Assembly: GCA_006247105.1 (NCBI GenBank)
Contig: CM016929.1
Coordinates: 434,001-498,000 of the forward strand
DNA length: 64,000 nt
Direction of reading: 5' to 3'
Source: Giardia muris
Lineage: Eukaryota > Fornicata > Diplomonadida > Hexamitidae
This document shows, piece by piece, positions 1-7,711 of the stretch (its first letter is position 1; every line of letters starts with the position of its first letter). The notes under the pieces were generated by a model that was not told where the DNA came from, searched no databases, and worked only from the letters and a program-made list of their open reading frames with translations. Position numbers and translations under genes: made by a program.

Positions 1-768
1 ACCCTGTCCTTTGCCATATGCGCCGGGGGCTTATTACGGATATCGGAGAAAAGAGATACCCTGCTTACCCCGTCGGGATGGTACTTCCTCATGACCATCG
101 TCGTAGCTGCTGGGACGATGACGATATTCATCGAACAGCTTGTCTCCCCACAGCTCCCAACGCGTTGGACGATCACTTACATAGTCATTGAGACGGTTCG
201 ACAACTTCTGCTAGCCCTTTGGCCGATCTTCCTTATTTCGGGCCTCTCGGCCTTACAGTGGCTCACCATGACCGTCGTCTTCGGGTGCAGCATGTTCGAG
301 GTCGCCCTGACGTTCATTCAGCGACCGATCCCGACGCTGCTAGCCTCTCAATTCAACGGTCTCATGGCAACCTGGCCGTTGACTCTCTTCGGGATGTCAT
401 CGCTTAGTTTCTTGAAGACAATAGAGGGGAATGGTGCATCACACTCGGAAGACGATGTGGCGGGGCTACTCATCATCACAGTCACTTGTTCCGCTTGCCT
501 CCTTGTGACAGGACTTACCCGTTCCATTGGGGCACCACTACTATTCTCTCTCTACTTGATCTCGTTGCTATCCATGCACGATAACACAACAGGCACTGCA
601 GCGCCTCTATGCACCGGTAGCATCATACCACTCCTCCTCATTCAAACAACAGTTCTTGGGATAACCATCGCGCAAACGCTTCGAGGCCCAAGCTCACCCC
701 AGCCCACACGCCGGACGGTCCAATTCGACACTTCGTCGTTCTCAACCTCCTTCAACTACGTCATCTGA
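1..768 (+). CDS. Multi-pass membrane protein, 5'-truncated by the window edge
   Basis: The reading frame is open from base 1 to the stop at 766-768, so only the last 255 codons are visible and the ATG at 91 is probably internal. The visible part is very hydrophobic, with about five or six stretches long enough to span a membrane, and it ends in a polar Ser/Thr/Pro-rich tail after the last hydrophobic segment. I see no diagnostic transporter motif and do not recognise the family. It is followed by 157 bp without a gene before GDH. The topology is an estimate by eye. Confidence 0.7.
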   Translation, partial: TLSFAICAGGLLRISEKRDTLLTPSGWYFLMTIVVAAGTMTIFIEQLVSPQLPTRWTITYIVIETVRQLLLALWPIFLISGLSALQWLTMTVVFGCSMFEVALTFIQRPIPTLLASQFNGLMATWPLTLFGMSSLSFLKTIEGNGASHSEDDVAGLLIITVTCSACLLVTGLTRSIGAPLLFSLYLISLLSMHDNTTGTAAPLCTGSIIPLLLIQTTVLGITIAQTLRGPSSPQPTRRTVQFDTSSFSTSFNYVI

Positions 769-925
769 GACGTGCAACTAACTATGACCAAGATAGCTCG
801 GGAAGAAAAGGGAAGTCGAACCCGTCTCGAGGTGTTTCCCGCATTTCCGTTGTCAATGTCATATCGAGTCATTGCAAACACTTGTGGTGGCAATTCATCG
901 ACTTCCTTTGACAAGAATTCCAAAA

Positions 926-2275
926 ATGCCGGCGACCACCGTTGATGAGATCCGTGCCATCCTCAAGGCCCGCGACCCCCACCACCCTGAGTTCATCCAG
1001 GCTGTCGAGGAGGTCCTTGACACCCTCAAGCCTCTTTTTGAGCGCGAGCCGAAGTACATCCCGGTCTTCGAGCGCATGCTCGAGCCGGAGCGCACCGTCA
1101 TCTTCCGCGTCCCTTGGACAGACGATGCTGGGAAGATACAAGTCAATCGTGGGTTCCGCGTCCAGTACAGCTCGGTCCTGGGGCCCTACAAGGGTGGTCT
1201 ACGCTTCCACCCTACAGTCAACCTTTCCATCCTGAAGTTCCTTGGCTTCGAGCAGATCCTGAAGAACTCCCTGACGACTCTTCCGATGGGTGGCGGAAAG
1301 GGCGGCTCCGACTTCGATCCCAAGGGCAAGTCCGATAACGAGGTTATGCGCTTTTGTCAGTCCTTCATGACGGAACTACACCGTCATATTGGAGCGGATA
1401 CGGACGTCCCCGCCGGTGACATCGGCGTTGGGGCACGTGAGATCGGATACCTTTTCGGCCAATACAAGCGCCTTGCAAACTCATTCAATGGCGTCCTGAC
1501 GGGTAAGAACTACGCGTGGGGAGGCTCCCTCATCCGCCCCGAGGCTACAGGCTACGGTGCCGTCTACTTCCTCGACGAGATGTGCAAGGACAACGGAGAG
1601 GCCATTCGTGGGAAGACCGTCCTTCTCTCCGGCTCTGGAAATGTCGCCCAATTCGCTTGCCAGAAGCTCAACGAGTTTGGGGCGCGTGTCATCTCCTTCT
1701 CGGATTCGAACGGGACGGTCATCGACGAGGATGGCATCACCCCTGAGAAGCTCGCCCACGTCATGCACATTAAGAATGAGCTCCGTGGCCGCATCCGCGA
1801 GTACGTCGACAAGTATCCCTCTGCCAAGTACTACGATGGGCAGACTCCATGGCAATGTTATGGCGGCCATGTCGACTGCATCATCCCCTCTGCAACCCAG
1901 AACGAGGTGCATGAGGCCGATGTCACGAAGCTGGTTAGCCAAGGCTTGAAATTCGTTGTCGAGGGAGCGAACATGCCATCGGATGCTGGTGCCGTACACG
2001 CATATCACGAGAACAAGGTCATGTTCGGCCCAGCGAAGGCGACGAACGCGGGCGGTGTCGCGGTCTCCGGGCTCGAGATGTCCCAGAACTCGATGCGCAT
2101 GCAATGGACGCGCGAGGAGGTCGATAGGAAGCTCAAGGACATCATGTCCGGAATCTTCCGTGCGTGCCGCGACACCGCGAAGAAGTACGGCTTCCCGAAG
2201 AACTACCAGCTCGGAGCCAATATTGCGGGCTTCATCAAGGTGGCCGACGCGATGATTGACCAGGGGTGTGTTTGA
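926..2275 (+). CDS. gdh: NADP-specific glutamate dehydrogenase
   Basis: Interconverts glutamate with 2-oxoglutarate and ammonia using NADP(H), a cytosolic step at the centre of Giardia amino acid and redox metabolism. The protein has 449 residues, the usual length of the Giardia enzyme. It carries the catalytic-lysine region LPMGGGKGGSDFDPKGKS, the substrate region with PAGDIGVGAREIGYL, and the Rossmann dinucleotide motif SGSGNVAQFA. The frame opens upstream at a TTG, but the ATG at 926 follows an A-rich tract (CAAAAATG) and gives the family-typical start MPATTVDEI. Only 4 nt separate its stop from that of the convergent gene. Hexameric GDH family, very high confidence. Confidence 0.97.
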   Translation: MPATTVDEIRAILKARDPHHPEFIQAVEEVLDTLKPLFEREPKYIPVFERMLEPERTVIFRVPWTDDAGKIQVNRGFRVQYSSVLGPYKGGLRFHPTVNLSILKFLGFEQILKNSLTTLPMGGGKGGSDFDPKGKSDNEVMRFCQSFMTELHRHIGADTDVPAGDIGVGAREIGYLFGQYKRLANSFNGVLTGKNYAWGGSLIRPEATGYGAVYFLDEMCKDNGEAIRGKTVLLSGSGNVAQFACQKLNEFGARVISFSDSNGTVIDEDGITPEKLAHVMHIKNELRGRIREYVDKYPSAKYYDGQTPWQCYGGHVDCIIPSATQNEVHEADVTKLVSQGLKFVVEGANMPSDAGAVHAYHENKVMFGPAKATNAGGVAVSGLEMSQNSMRMQWTREEVDRKLKDIMSGIFRACRDTAKKYGFPKNYQLGANIAGFIKVADAMIDQGCV

Positions 2276-2279
2276 GAAC

Positions 2280-3338
2280 CTACCTCGGCGTCGAATCTGT
2301 CTGTAAAGAAAGGGGAGGTGGCGATTGCCTTTTTCCATGACCATGACGACGGTGCTTGCGAGATCTACAGTGGGTGTCGAAGGCATGTTTCCCAGTGATG
2401 TGGATGTTACACCTATCGCAGTAATAGTCAACAGAATCTAGGCGTTGAAAGACGAACTGAGGTTGGGACGAGTGAATATGAGCTAGACAGGAAAGGACGA
2501 ACGAGTCCTCATCCCAATTGGAAGTATCCAGTTCTAGAAGGGGCAAGCCATGTTTCAGTAACCTAGAGCGCCATCGACGCTGTGCGTGTGCATATCGAAC
2601 AGTGTTGTTACGCAAGTCATACAATGCTTCCCTCAAGGCATTCCCAGCCTGGAATGAACAATGCAGACCCTTAACAAAACGCTCCCTATCAGTCCACAAA
2701 TATGAACTAGCACCTGGAAGAGTAGAACTGGTCTCGAAGACTTCCTGTGGTATGTCAAGAAACTCACGTAGACCAATGGCTTGCAAGGGGCCATCGGACT
2801 TCCCATCTCGTACATATGCTCCAATGACTCTTTCTAGACGTTCTGAGGAGATCCGAGTAAGACAGGTATGAACCTCTGAAAGGAGTCCTAGTTGAAGCAT
2901 CTTCAATATCCTCTGTTCAACCCTTTCCACTAATGCAGTTCCAGCATCTAAGAAAAGAAACCGGCACCCCGTCTTCAATACCAGTTCTCGTCCACCCTCC
3001 TGTGTAAGAAGATAGGTGAGATAATAGTGAGTCCCACCTACACAGATTGGTACTCGCCCACGCCCTAGGATTTCACTGAGAGCCTGAATGCATCCCTCAT
3101 ACCACTCACGCACTCCTGGACTCACCCCCATGTCGTTATCGAAGGCGTCGTAGATCCCATAAAGATGATGTGGAATTCCCTTCATATCCTCTTGACTTGG
3201 GGTGGCGGCCAAAATCTCAATCCCCCTCCATAGTTGAAGCGCATCACAGTTGACCACCTCGCCCCCAAGTGCCTCGGCTAGGCGCACAGCTAGTTGCGTC
3301 TTCCCAGAGGCCGTAGTTCCAATCATAAAGACAATCAT
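2280..3338 (-). CDS. tRNA dimethylallyltransferase (isopentenyltransferase) with C-terminal zinc finger
   Basis: Adds the dimethylallyl group to A37 of tRNAs reading UNN codons (MiaA/MOD5/TRIT1 family). The N-terminus has the P-loop GTTASGKT, then the NCDALQLWRGIEI region that matches the DSxQ(V/L)Y substrate-binding block, and PSQED. A C-terminal matrin/U1-like C2H2 finger (CDRCNIHITGKHAFDTHC followed by RKHRRH), typical of eukaryotic members, lies at about residues 308-335. At 352 residues it is of usual length. The start at 3338 follows ACAAA. It is convergent with GDH. Whether it acts in the cytosol or elsewhere is not visible. Confidence 0.88.
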   Translation of the reverse strand: MIVFMIGTTASGKTQLAVRLAEALGGEVVNCDALQLWRGIEILAATPSQEDMKGIPHHLYGIYDAFDNDMGVSPGVREWYEGCIQALSEILGRGRVPICVGGTHYYLTYLLTQEGGRELVLKTGCRFLFLDAGTALVERVEQRILKMLQLGLLSEVHTCLTRISSERLERVIGAYVRDGKSDGPLQAIGLREFLDIPQEVFETSSTLPGASSYLWTDRERFVKGLHCSFQAGNALREALYDLRNNTVRYAHAQRRWRSRLLKHGLPLLELDTSNWDEDSFVLSCLAHIHSSQPQFVFQRLDSVDYYCDRCNIHITGKHAFDTHCRSRKHRRHGHGKRQSPPPLSLQTDSTPR

Positions 3339-3489
3339 TTTGTCTGCTGCTGTCCTTCAAATGGAGCCGGTTCAAGGTTCTCATCACAGTTCTGGATCAC
3401 CCCTTACTCATCTCATACTTGATGAGCATAAAAAGATACCAGGATGGCTGAAACCGTCTCGACCGTGACTCAAAAGACCAAAAATTGGG

Positions 3490-3933
3490 ATGCTCACAGG
3501 CATCTGGAAGCTCTTGGGGATGATAGGCATACACAGAGGGGACGACGATCTCGCCCCGATCCCGGACGCCGACCCGGACCTTAACAAGACGCCAGACTCG
3601 ATAAATGGGAAGACTGTCTCCCCCATCCGTAGCGCGGCGAAGAAGCACGTCACATTCTCCCCCAAGCCCGAGAACATCCCCCTCTACGACCTCGTGCACG
3701 ACGCGAAACCCGCGGGGGCGACCCCGATCCGCCTCATGCGCGAGTGCGCCGCTAGGGCGAGCCCCCAGATCAACGTCGAGCTGACGTCACGTATCAACGA
3801 TTTGGAGCAGTTGATCGCGGACATGAAGTGTGAGAACGAGGCCCTCGTCGCGGAGAACAAGCGCCTCAACGCCGAGAACCGCATCCTCCATTCCGAGAAA
3901 CAGCGTCTCCACTCATCAACAACGTCCAACTGA
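3490..3933 (+). CDS. Small leucine-zipper-type coiled-coil protein, unknown function
   Basis: 147 residues of unrecognised family. The middle is polar and Pro/Asp-rich; the last ~40 residues (from about residue 98) form regular heptads with Leu/Ile/Met (INDLEQLIADMKCENEALV, then ENKRLNAENRIL), so a parallel coiled-coil dimer is likely. A KKHVTF string near residue 51 fits the RVxF-type docking motif for protein phosphatase 1; that reading is inference. Strong third-position GC bias over the whole frame supports coding. It lies 47 nt upstream of the eS4 gene on the same strand. Confidence 0.7.
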   Translation: MLTGIWKLLGMIGIHRGDDDLAPIPDADPDLNKTPDSINGKTVSPIRSAAKKHVTFSPKPENIPLYDLVHDAKPAGATPIRLMRECAARASPQINVELTSRINDLEQLIADMKCENEALVAENKRLNAENRILHSEKQRLHSSTTSN

Positions 3934-3980
3934 AGTTAGATTAAATCGGAATCTTCGGCTGCTATTTCGTCCCATCTGAG

Positions 3981-4778
3981 ATGGCACGTGGTCCACGTAA
4001 GCACCTGAAGCGTTTGAATGCGCCGAAGCACTGGTTGCTGGATAAGATGGGCGGGATCTGGGCACCCAGGCCGATCACCGGGCCCCATGGCCTGCGCGAG
4101 TGCATCCCGATCGTCCTCATCATCCGTAACCGCATGCGTTATGCGAAGACTTTCCGCGAGGCCGCCCTAATCCTTAGGGAGAAGAACATCCTCGTCGATG
4201 GGAAACCACGCATGGAACCGACGTTCCCCGTGGGGTTCATGGACACATTTGAGATCCCTAAGGTCCAGAAGCTCTTCCGCGTCCTCTACGACGTCAAGGG
4301 GCGCTTCACCCTCGTCGGGATCCCTCGCGATGAGGCGGACTTCAAGCTCTGCCGTATCCAAAAGGTACTGACCGGGGAGCATGGTATCCCATACCTGGTC
4401 ACTCATGATGGGCGTACAGTCCGCTATCCTCATCCCGATATCAAGGTGAGCGATACTGTCAAGTTCAATCTCAAGACTGGAAAGATCGACGAGAGTTACT
4501 CCTTGACCACGGGGGCACCGGTCTACGTCACTGGGGGGCGCAACTGTGGCCGTATCGGACGCGTCGAGGCCGTCGAGAAGCACGACGGGGCATACACGAT
4601 GGTGCACATGGTCGACGCCGAGGGGACGAAGTTTGTGACGCGCATTGGGAACGTCTTCGTCATCGGGAAGGACGCCCCGGTCATTACAATTCCGGGCACT
4701 CAAGGTATTCGTCCCGATATCATTAAGAACCGTGAGCTTCGTCTTCGCGCGATTGCGAAGCGTGGGATGGTCCAGTGA
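3981..4778 (+). CDS. RPS4: 40S ribosomal protein S4 (eS4)
   Basis: Component of the small ribosomal subunit. The 265 residues match the eukaryotic eS4 architecture: the N-terminal signature MARGPRKHLKRLNAPKHWLLD, an S4-type RNA-binding region around residues 40-110, and a KOW segment near residues 178-215 (GGRNCGRIGRVEAVEKHDG). The length is normal for the family. The start codon follows CATCTGAG. Highly biased codon use (mostly C/G-ending) fits strong expression. Near-certain identification. Confidence 0.97.
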   Translation: MARGPRKHLKRLNAPKHWLLDKMGGIWAPRPITGPHGLRECIPIVLIIRNRMRYAKTFREAALILREKNILVDGKPRMEPTFPVGFMDTFEIPKVQKLFRVLYDVKGRFTLVGIPRDEADFKLCRIQKVLTGEHGIPYLVTHDGRTVRYPHPDIKVSDTVKFNLKTGKIDESYSLTTGAPVYVTGGRNCGRIGRVEAVEKHDGAYTMVHMVDAEGTKFVTRIGNVFVIGKDAPVITIPGTQGIRPDIIKNRELRLRAIAKRGMVQ

Positions 4779-4892
4779 GAGGAGAAAGGAGTTCTGGCCG
4801 TGCCACCGGGAGTAAAGAGACCTGCCGCCTGGAGAAGATCAATTTCCCTTCGTGTTCGTATTCCTCTCCTCGGGTAAAAGACTTTAAGAAGA

Positions 4893-5849
4893 ATGACGTC
4901 CATCGAGATCACTGTCCAGAGCGGCTCGATCAAGGAGTTCGGGACGAAGACCTTCACGCTGAAGACGTCAGATACGGTTCGAACCCTTCGCGAGACGGTG
5001 GCGAGGGCGGCTGGGCTTCCGGCCGAAAGTATTCGCCTCGTTCACTCTGCAGCCTTGATAAGCAAGGATGATGCTCTCCTTGAAGACTTCCCAAACATCA
5101 CGAAGGGGAATGTGATGTTCACAGTCAAGCCGAAGAACCAAGGGTCGTCTAGCCAGGCTGGTCCTATTGCCTCACCACTTCCACAAGCGACTACCTTAAC
5201 AGCTCCCATGTCCTCCCACCCCGCCGCTCCCTCCTCTGTGGCTTCGGCCGAGCCCTCGCAAGACGTTGTCCAGCATCTCGTTGAGGTTACTCGTCGCTCT
5301 GAGAGCATGGTACGATTGGCGTTGAGGGCGACAGGGAACAACGCGGAAATATCGGCCACGCTCCTCATGGAGTTCGGGACTGAGGAGGCTTTACAGGAGT
5401 TCTTCGCGTCGATGATTTCACCACAGACCGCGTTGAACGACCAGACCCTCGAGCAGATCCTTGCTAACCCGGGGACGCTGAACCAATTTAGTGCGACCGT
5501 CGCGTCCATCTCCCCGAACCTGGCGACCCGCTTCAATAGCGACCGCGCCTTGCTCCTTGACGTTTTCCGTCTGGTTTTGTATCTCACTAGCGCCAGGCCT
5601 AGCAGAGCCTCATCGATCGGGTCGCCGATGAGAGGCCTTGGGCCATCAGTACCAATGGGCTCTCGTCCTCACCCCGCCTACGATGAGGAGTGGACGGAGG
5701 AGGATGACATCAACATGGCCCGGGCTAGTGAGGTGGTAGGTCAAGATTTGGACATGGATCGCGTGAAGGAGTTATACCTGAGGCTGGGGCGTGACATGGA
5801 TGCCCTGATTAGCGCCATCATTGAGCAACTCAGCGCATATCTCAGATGA
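4893..5849 (+). CDS. RAD23/ubiquilin-like ubiquitin shuttle protein (UBL-UBA architecture)
   Basis: 318 residues. Residues 1-80 form a ubiquitin-like domain (TSIEITVQSG..., LKTSDTVRTLRETVA...). A low-complexity linker follows. Residues ~125-165 look like a UBA domain (VRLALRATGNNAEISATLLMEFG). Residues ~180-225 look like an STI1/XPC-binding segment (LEQILANPGTLNQFSATVAS). The last ~40 residues could be a second, weaker UBA. This order matches RAD23; DSK2/ubiquilin is the alternative. Such proteins carry ubiquitinated clients to the proteasome, whose RPT6 subunit is also in this window. A poly(A)-type AGTAAA lies 35 nt after the stop. Confidence 0.7.
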   Translation: MTSIEITVQSGSIKEFGTKTFTLKTSDTVRTLRETVARAAGLPAESIRLVHSAALISKDDALLEDFPNITKGNVMFTVKPKNQGSSSQAGPIASPLPQATTLTAPMSSHPAAPSSVASAEPSQDVVQHLVEVTRRSESMVRLALRATGNNAEISATLLMEFGTEEALQEFFASMISPQTALNDQTLEQILANPGTLNQFSATVASISPNLATRFNSDRALLLDVFRLVLYLTSARPSRASSIGSPMRGLGPSVPMGSRPHPAYDEEWTEEDDINMARASEVVGQDLDMDRVKELYLRLGRDMDALISAIIEQLSAYLR

Positions 5850-5883
5850 CAACCCCGAGAAGGTCTCACGGTAAAGGGAGGAG

Positions 5884-5889
5884 AGTAAA
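5884..5889 (+). terminator. Putative poly(A) signal AGTAAA
   Basis: AGTAAA, matching the Giardia AGTRAA polyadenylation consensus, 35 nt after the stop of the RAD23-like gene. Confidence 0.5.
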
Positions 5890-6200
5890 TTCTTCCTTAT
5901 CCCCAGTCCCGACCCCCCGATCCCAGCCCCCCAGCTCCTTGGATACAGATCGAAACTAACCGAGAACATTGGAAGGCTCACAGTAATTAACCCTCAGTAT
6001 TCCCCAGGCCTGAAAGAGGGCGAGACAGGAACAACCGTTCATCCTGCTCATCCTCCCCAGTATGTTCATTATGCTTATCCTGCTCATTATCCCCGCTACG
6101 CTCAAGAATAACAGGCACAGGCTTCACGAATAGCCTGTCATTCCTGCTTATTGAAGAGGGCTGGCCTCCCCGACCTTCCATTCGCCCCTCCCCAGGCGGC

Positions 6201-6446
6201 TTACGTCGCGTTGCGCTTGCAACACACGTGCGCGGGCGAGGCCCCAAATCCAGTGACGATCTTAGAAACACGCCGATTGGATCGGACCGCTTTCATGAGC
6301 TCCACATAGCACCTATTCAAAGATGCACATATGGCCTCCTCTTCCGTCCGCACTTGCACAGAAGCTGCTGAAGCGGAGCGTCGGAGGATGGGTGAAAGGC
6401 GCTTAAGTCGATTACGCAGCCCCCTCCCTATGGCATCCGGCTCCAT
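6201..6446 (-). CDS. Doubtful small ORF, 81 residues
   Basis: A minus-strand frame starting ATG GAG CCG and rich in Arg, with a helical middle part (EEEAICASLNRCYVELMKAV). It sits alone in the long gap, so it is not a shadow of a known gene, and its composition is protein-like. There is no A/T-rich initiator directly before the ATG, no clear AGTRAA after the stop, and no family resemblance. It could be a real short gene or chance; I lean slightly to chance. Confidence 0.25.
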   Translation of the reverse strand: MEPDAIGRGLRNRLKRLSPILRRSASAASVQVRTEEEAICASLNRCYVELMKAVRSNRRVSKIVTGFGASPAHVCCKRNAT

Positions 6447-6684
6447 CGAACCCCAGTTCTACATCGAAGGGATGGGGGCGCTTTTTTCCTTCTGATCCCC
6501 TCTTTCATCCAACCTGACCATTGAAAACGGTTGACAGGTCGGCAGCATCACGTTCACTCCTCGTAGCAGACTGATCCGTTCATTTGGTTGTGACTCCCTA
6601 CATCAAGGAGCCCAACCCTTCCCTTTTTGTACACCCTCGTGCATTACTCCTATCCACCAAGATCATTACGCCCACACCGTCCAA

Positions 6685-6725
6685 GTAGACCGAGACCGAG
6701 AGCTCGAGTCGAATACTCGGTCTAC
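6685..6725. repeat. 10-bp perfect inverted repeat upstream of SGT
   Basis: GTAGACCGAG at 6685-6694 and CTCGGTCTAC at 6716-6725 are exact reverse complements separated by 21 bp. A smaller hairpin CGAGT-CGAAT-ACTCG is nested on the 3' side. It lies 18 bp before the SGT start codon. Confidence 0.7.
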
Positions 6726-6730
6726 CCTGA

Positions 6731-6758
6731 TTGATCTCTCAGCATGAGAGATAAATCA
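6731..6758 (+). promoter_or_regulatory. Inverted repeat enclosing the SGT start codon
   Basis: ATCTCTC (6734-6740) and GAGAGAT (6746-6752) are perfect reverse complements around the loop AGCAT, and the stem can be extended by TTG.../CAA after a 2-base bulge. The start codon at 6744-6746 lies in the loop and first stem base. An RNA hairpin here would bury the initiator. Confidence 0.45.
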
Positions 6759-7667
6759 ATGTCCCTTCGAGTGACGGCCAAGCGCCTTGTGGTCGAGTAC
6801 CTCCTGCTCCTGCGCCAGCAGAAGGCCGTGGCAGATCTCGACAACCTCGACATCGCGATCGATAGCCTTCGTGACTGCTTCGAGCTCAAGGACGTCAAGC
6901 ATGGGACCGACGCCCTAGAGCGCGCCCTGGCGGGTGAGCGTGCGCAGCTGGATAACGTCACGTCCGAGGAGTACAAGGACCGTGGCAACAAGGCCTTCAA
7001 GGAAGGGAACTTCAAAGAAGCCGTCACTCTCTTCACTCAAGCTCTTGAGATCGCGGGTGCAAATAACGAGAGTTCCGAGGTCCGGGCGATTTATTACGCC
7101 AATCGGGCCGCCGCCCGCGTCAACCTTGACACGGAGAAGGACATCGACGACGCCATCGACGATTGCGAACAGGCCGTTAGCCTGTCCCCAGGATATCATA
7201 AGGCCTGGTTCCGTCTTGGGGGAATCCAGGAGCGTCGTGGGAAGAAGCATGAGGCCTTTCGGGCTTATTCCGAGGCAAGAAAGCATGACCCATCAAACCC
7301 GAAATATGAAGAAGCATACGAGCGTGTGCGCGAGAAGGATGTGGGAGCTTCATCTGGAATCCCAGGGGGTCCAGGAGGCCCCGATATGAGCGCTCTAATG
7401 AATAATCCACTGTTCCAACAATTGAAGGATGATCCTGACATCCTGGAGCTCATGAAAAACCCGAAGGTTGGTCAATTGATGAGCCAAGTCTCCACCAACC
7501 CCATGGCGGCACTAGGGGCCATGTCCGACCCGGAGCTTGGTCCTATCTTCCAGAAGATCATGGCTAAGCTCGGCCCAAAGCTAGGAGAAATGCTTGGTGG
7601 CCTTGGAGGCATGTTCGGAGGCGCCGGAGGATCGGCAGGAGCGCCACCCGCTGGAATGTTCTCCTAG
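6744..7667 (+). CDS. SGT-like TPR co-chaperone
   Basis: Homologue of the small glutamine-rich TPR protein (SGTA/Sgt2), which hands tail-anchored proteins and ubiquilin/Hsp70 clients between chaperones. Residues ~5-50 form the N-terminal helical dimerisation region. About three TPR units follow at ~75-190 (YKDRGNKAFKEGNFKEAVTLF; IYYANRAAARVNL; YHKAWFRLGGIQERRGKKHEAF). The C-terminus has an STI1-like stretch (MNNPLFQQLKDDPDILELM) and a Gly/Met-rich tail. At 307 residues the length is family-typical. ATG at 6744 is first; the ATG at 6759 is an alternative. The start lies in a hairpin. Confidence 0.88.
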   Translation: MRDKSMSLRVTAKRLVVEYLLLLRQQKAVADLDNLDIAIDSLRDCFELKDVKHGTDALERALAGERAQLDNVTSEEYKDRGNKAFKEGNFKEAVTLFTQALEIAGANNESSEVRAIYYANRAAARVNLDTEKDIDDAIDDCEQAVSLSPGYHKAWFRLGGIQERRGKKHEAFRAYSEARKHDPSNPKYEEAYERVREKDVGASSGIPGGPGGPDMSALMNNPLFQQLKDDPDILELMKNPKVGQLMSQVSTNPMAALGAMSDPELGPIFQKIMAKLGPKLGEMLGGLGGMFGGAGGSAGAPPAGMFS

Positions 7668-7675
7668 AGGCAGCG

Positions 7676-7681
7676 AGTAAA
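7676..7681 (+). terminator. Putative poly(A) signal AGTAAA
   Basis: AGTAAA 9 nt after the SGT stop, matching the Giardia AGTRAA consensus. Confidence 0.6.
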
Positions 7682-7711
7682 TCGCAGCCACGATATGGTT
7701 CCTAATAGGGA

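Larger units (their letters stand above)
5890..6743. other. Longest gene-poor interval of the housekeeping part
   Basis: About 850 bp without a confident gene, exceptional in this window. It holds an imperfect hairpin at 6107-6152 (ACAGGCT at 6117-6123 pairing with AGCCTGT at 6132-6138, plus CAGG/CCTG and AATAA/TTATT outside), an 11-bp direct repeat ATCCTGCTCAT at 6041-6051 and 6077-6087, a doubtful minus-strand ORF (6201-6446), and two inverted repeats next to the SGT start. I found no tRNA fold and could not recognise SRP RNA, RNase P RNA or an snRNA. A structured non-coding RNA is possible. Confidence 0.4.

Noticed and set aside
1481..2431. Long minus-strand frame opposite GDH (316 codons)
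   Set aside because: Antisense shadow caused by strong GC-ending codon bias of GDH; no protein-like features.
3408..3470. C/D snoRNA-like boxes (TGATGAG and CTGA) upstream of the small coiled-coil gene
   Set aside because: Boxes are ~30 nt apart without terminal stem or C'/D' boxes; not convincing.
5987..6271. 94-codon minus-strand frame in the long gap
   Set aside because: Low-complexity acidic stretch comes from the direct repeat; no initiator and it overlaps the other doubtful ORF.
6685..6730. tRNA T-arm-like GAGTCGAATACTC before SGT
   Set aside because: No acceptor, D or anticodon arm can be built; it is part of the inverted repeat.
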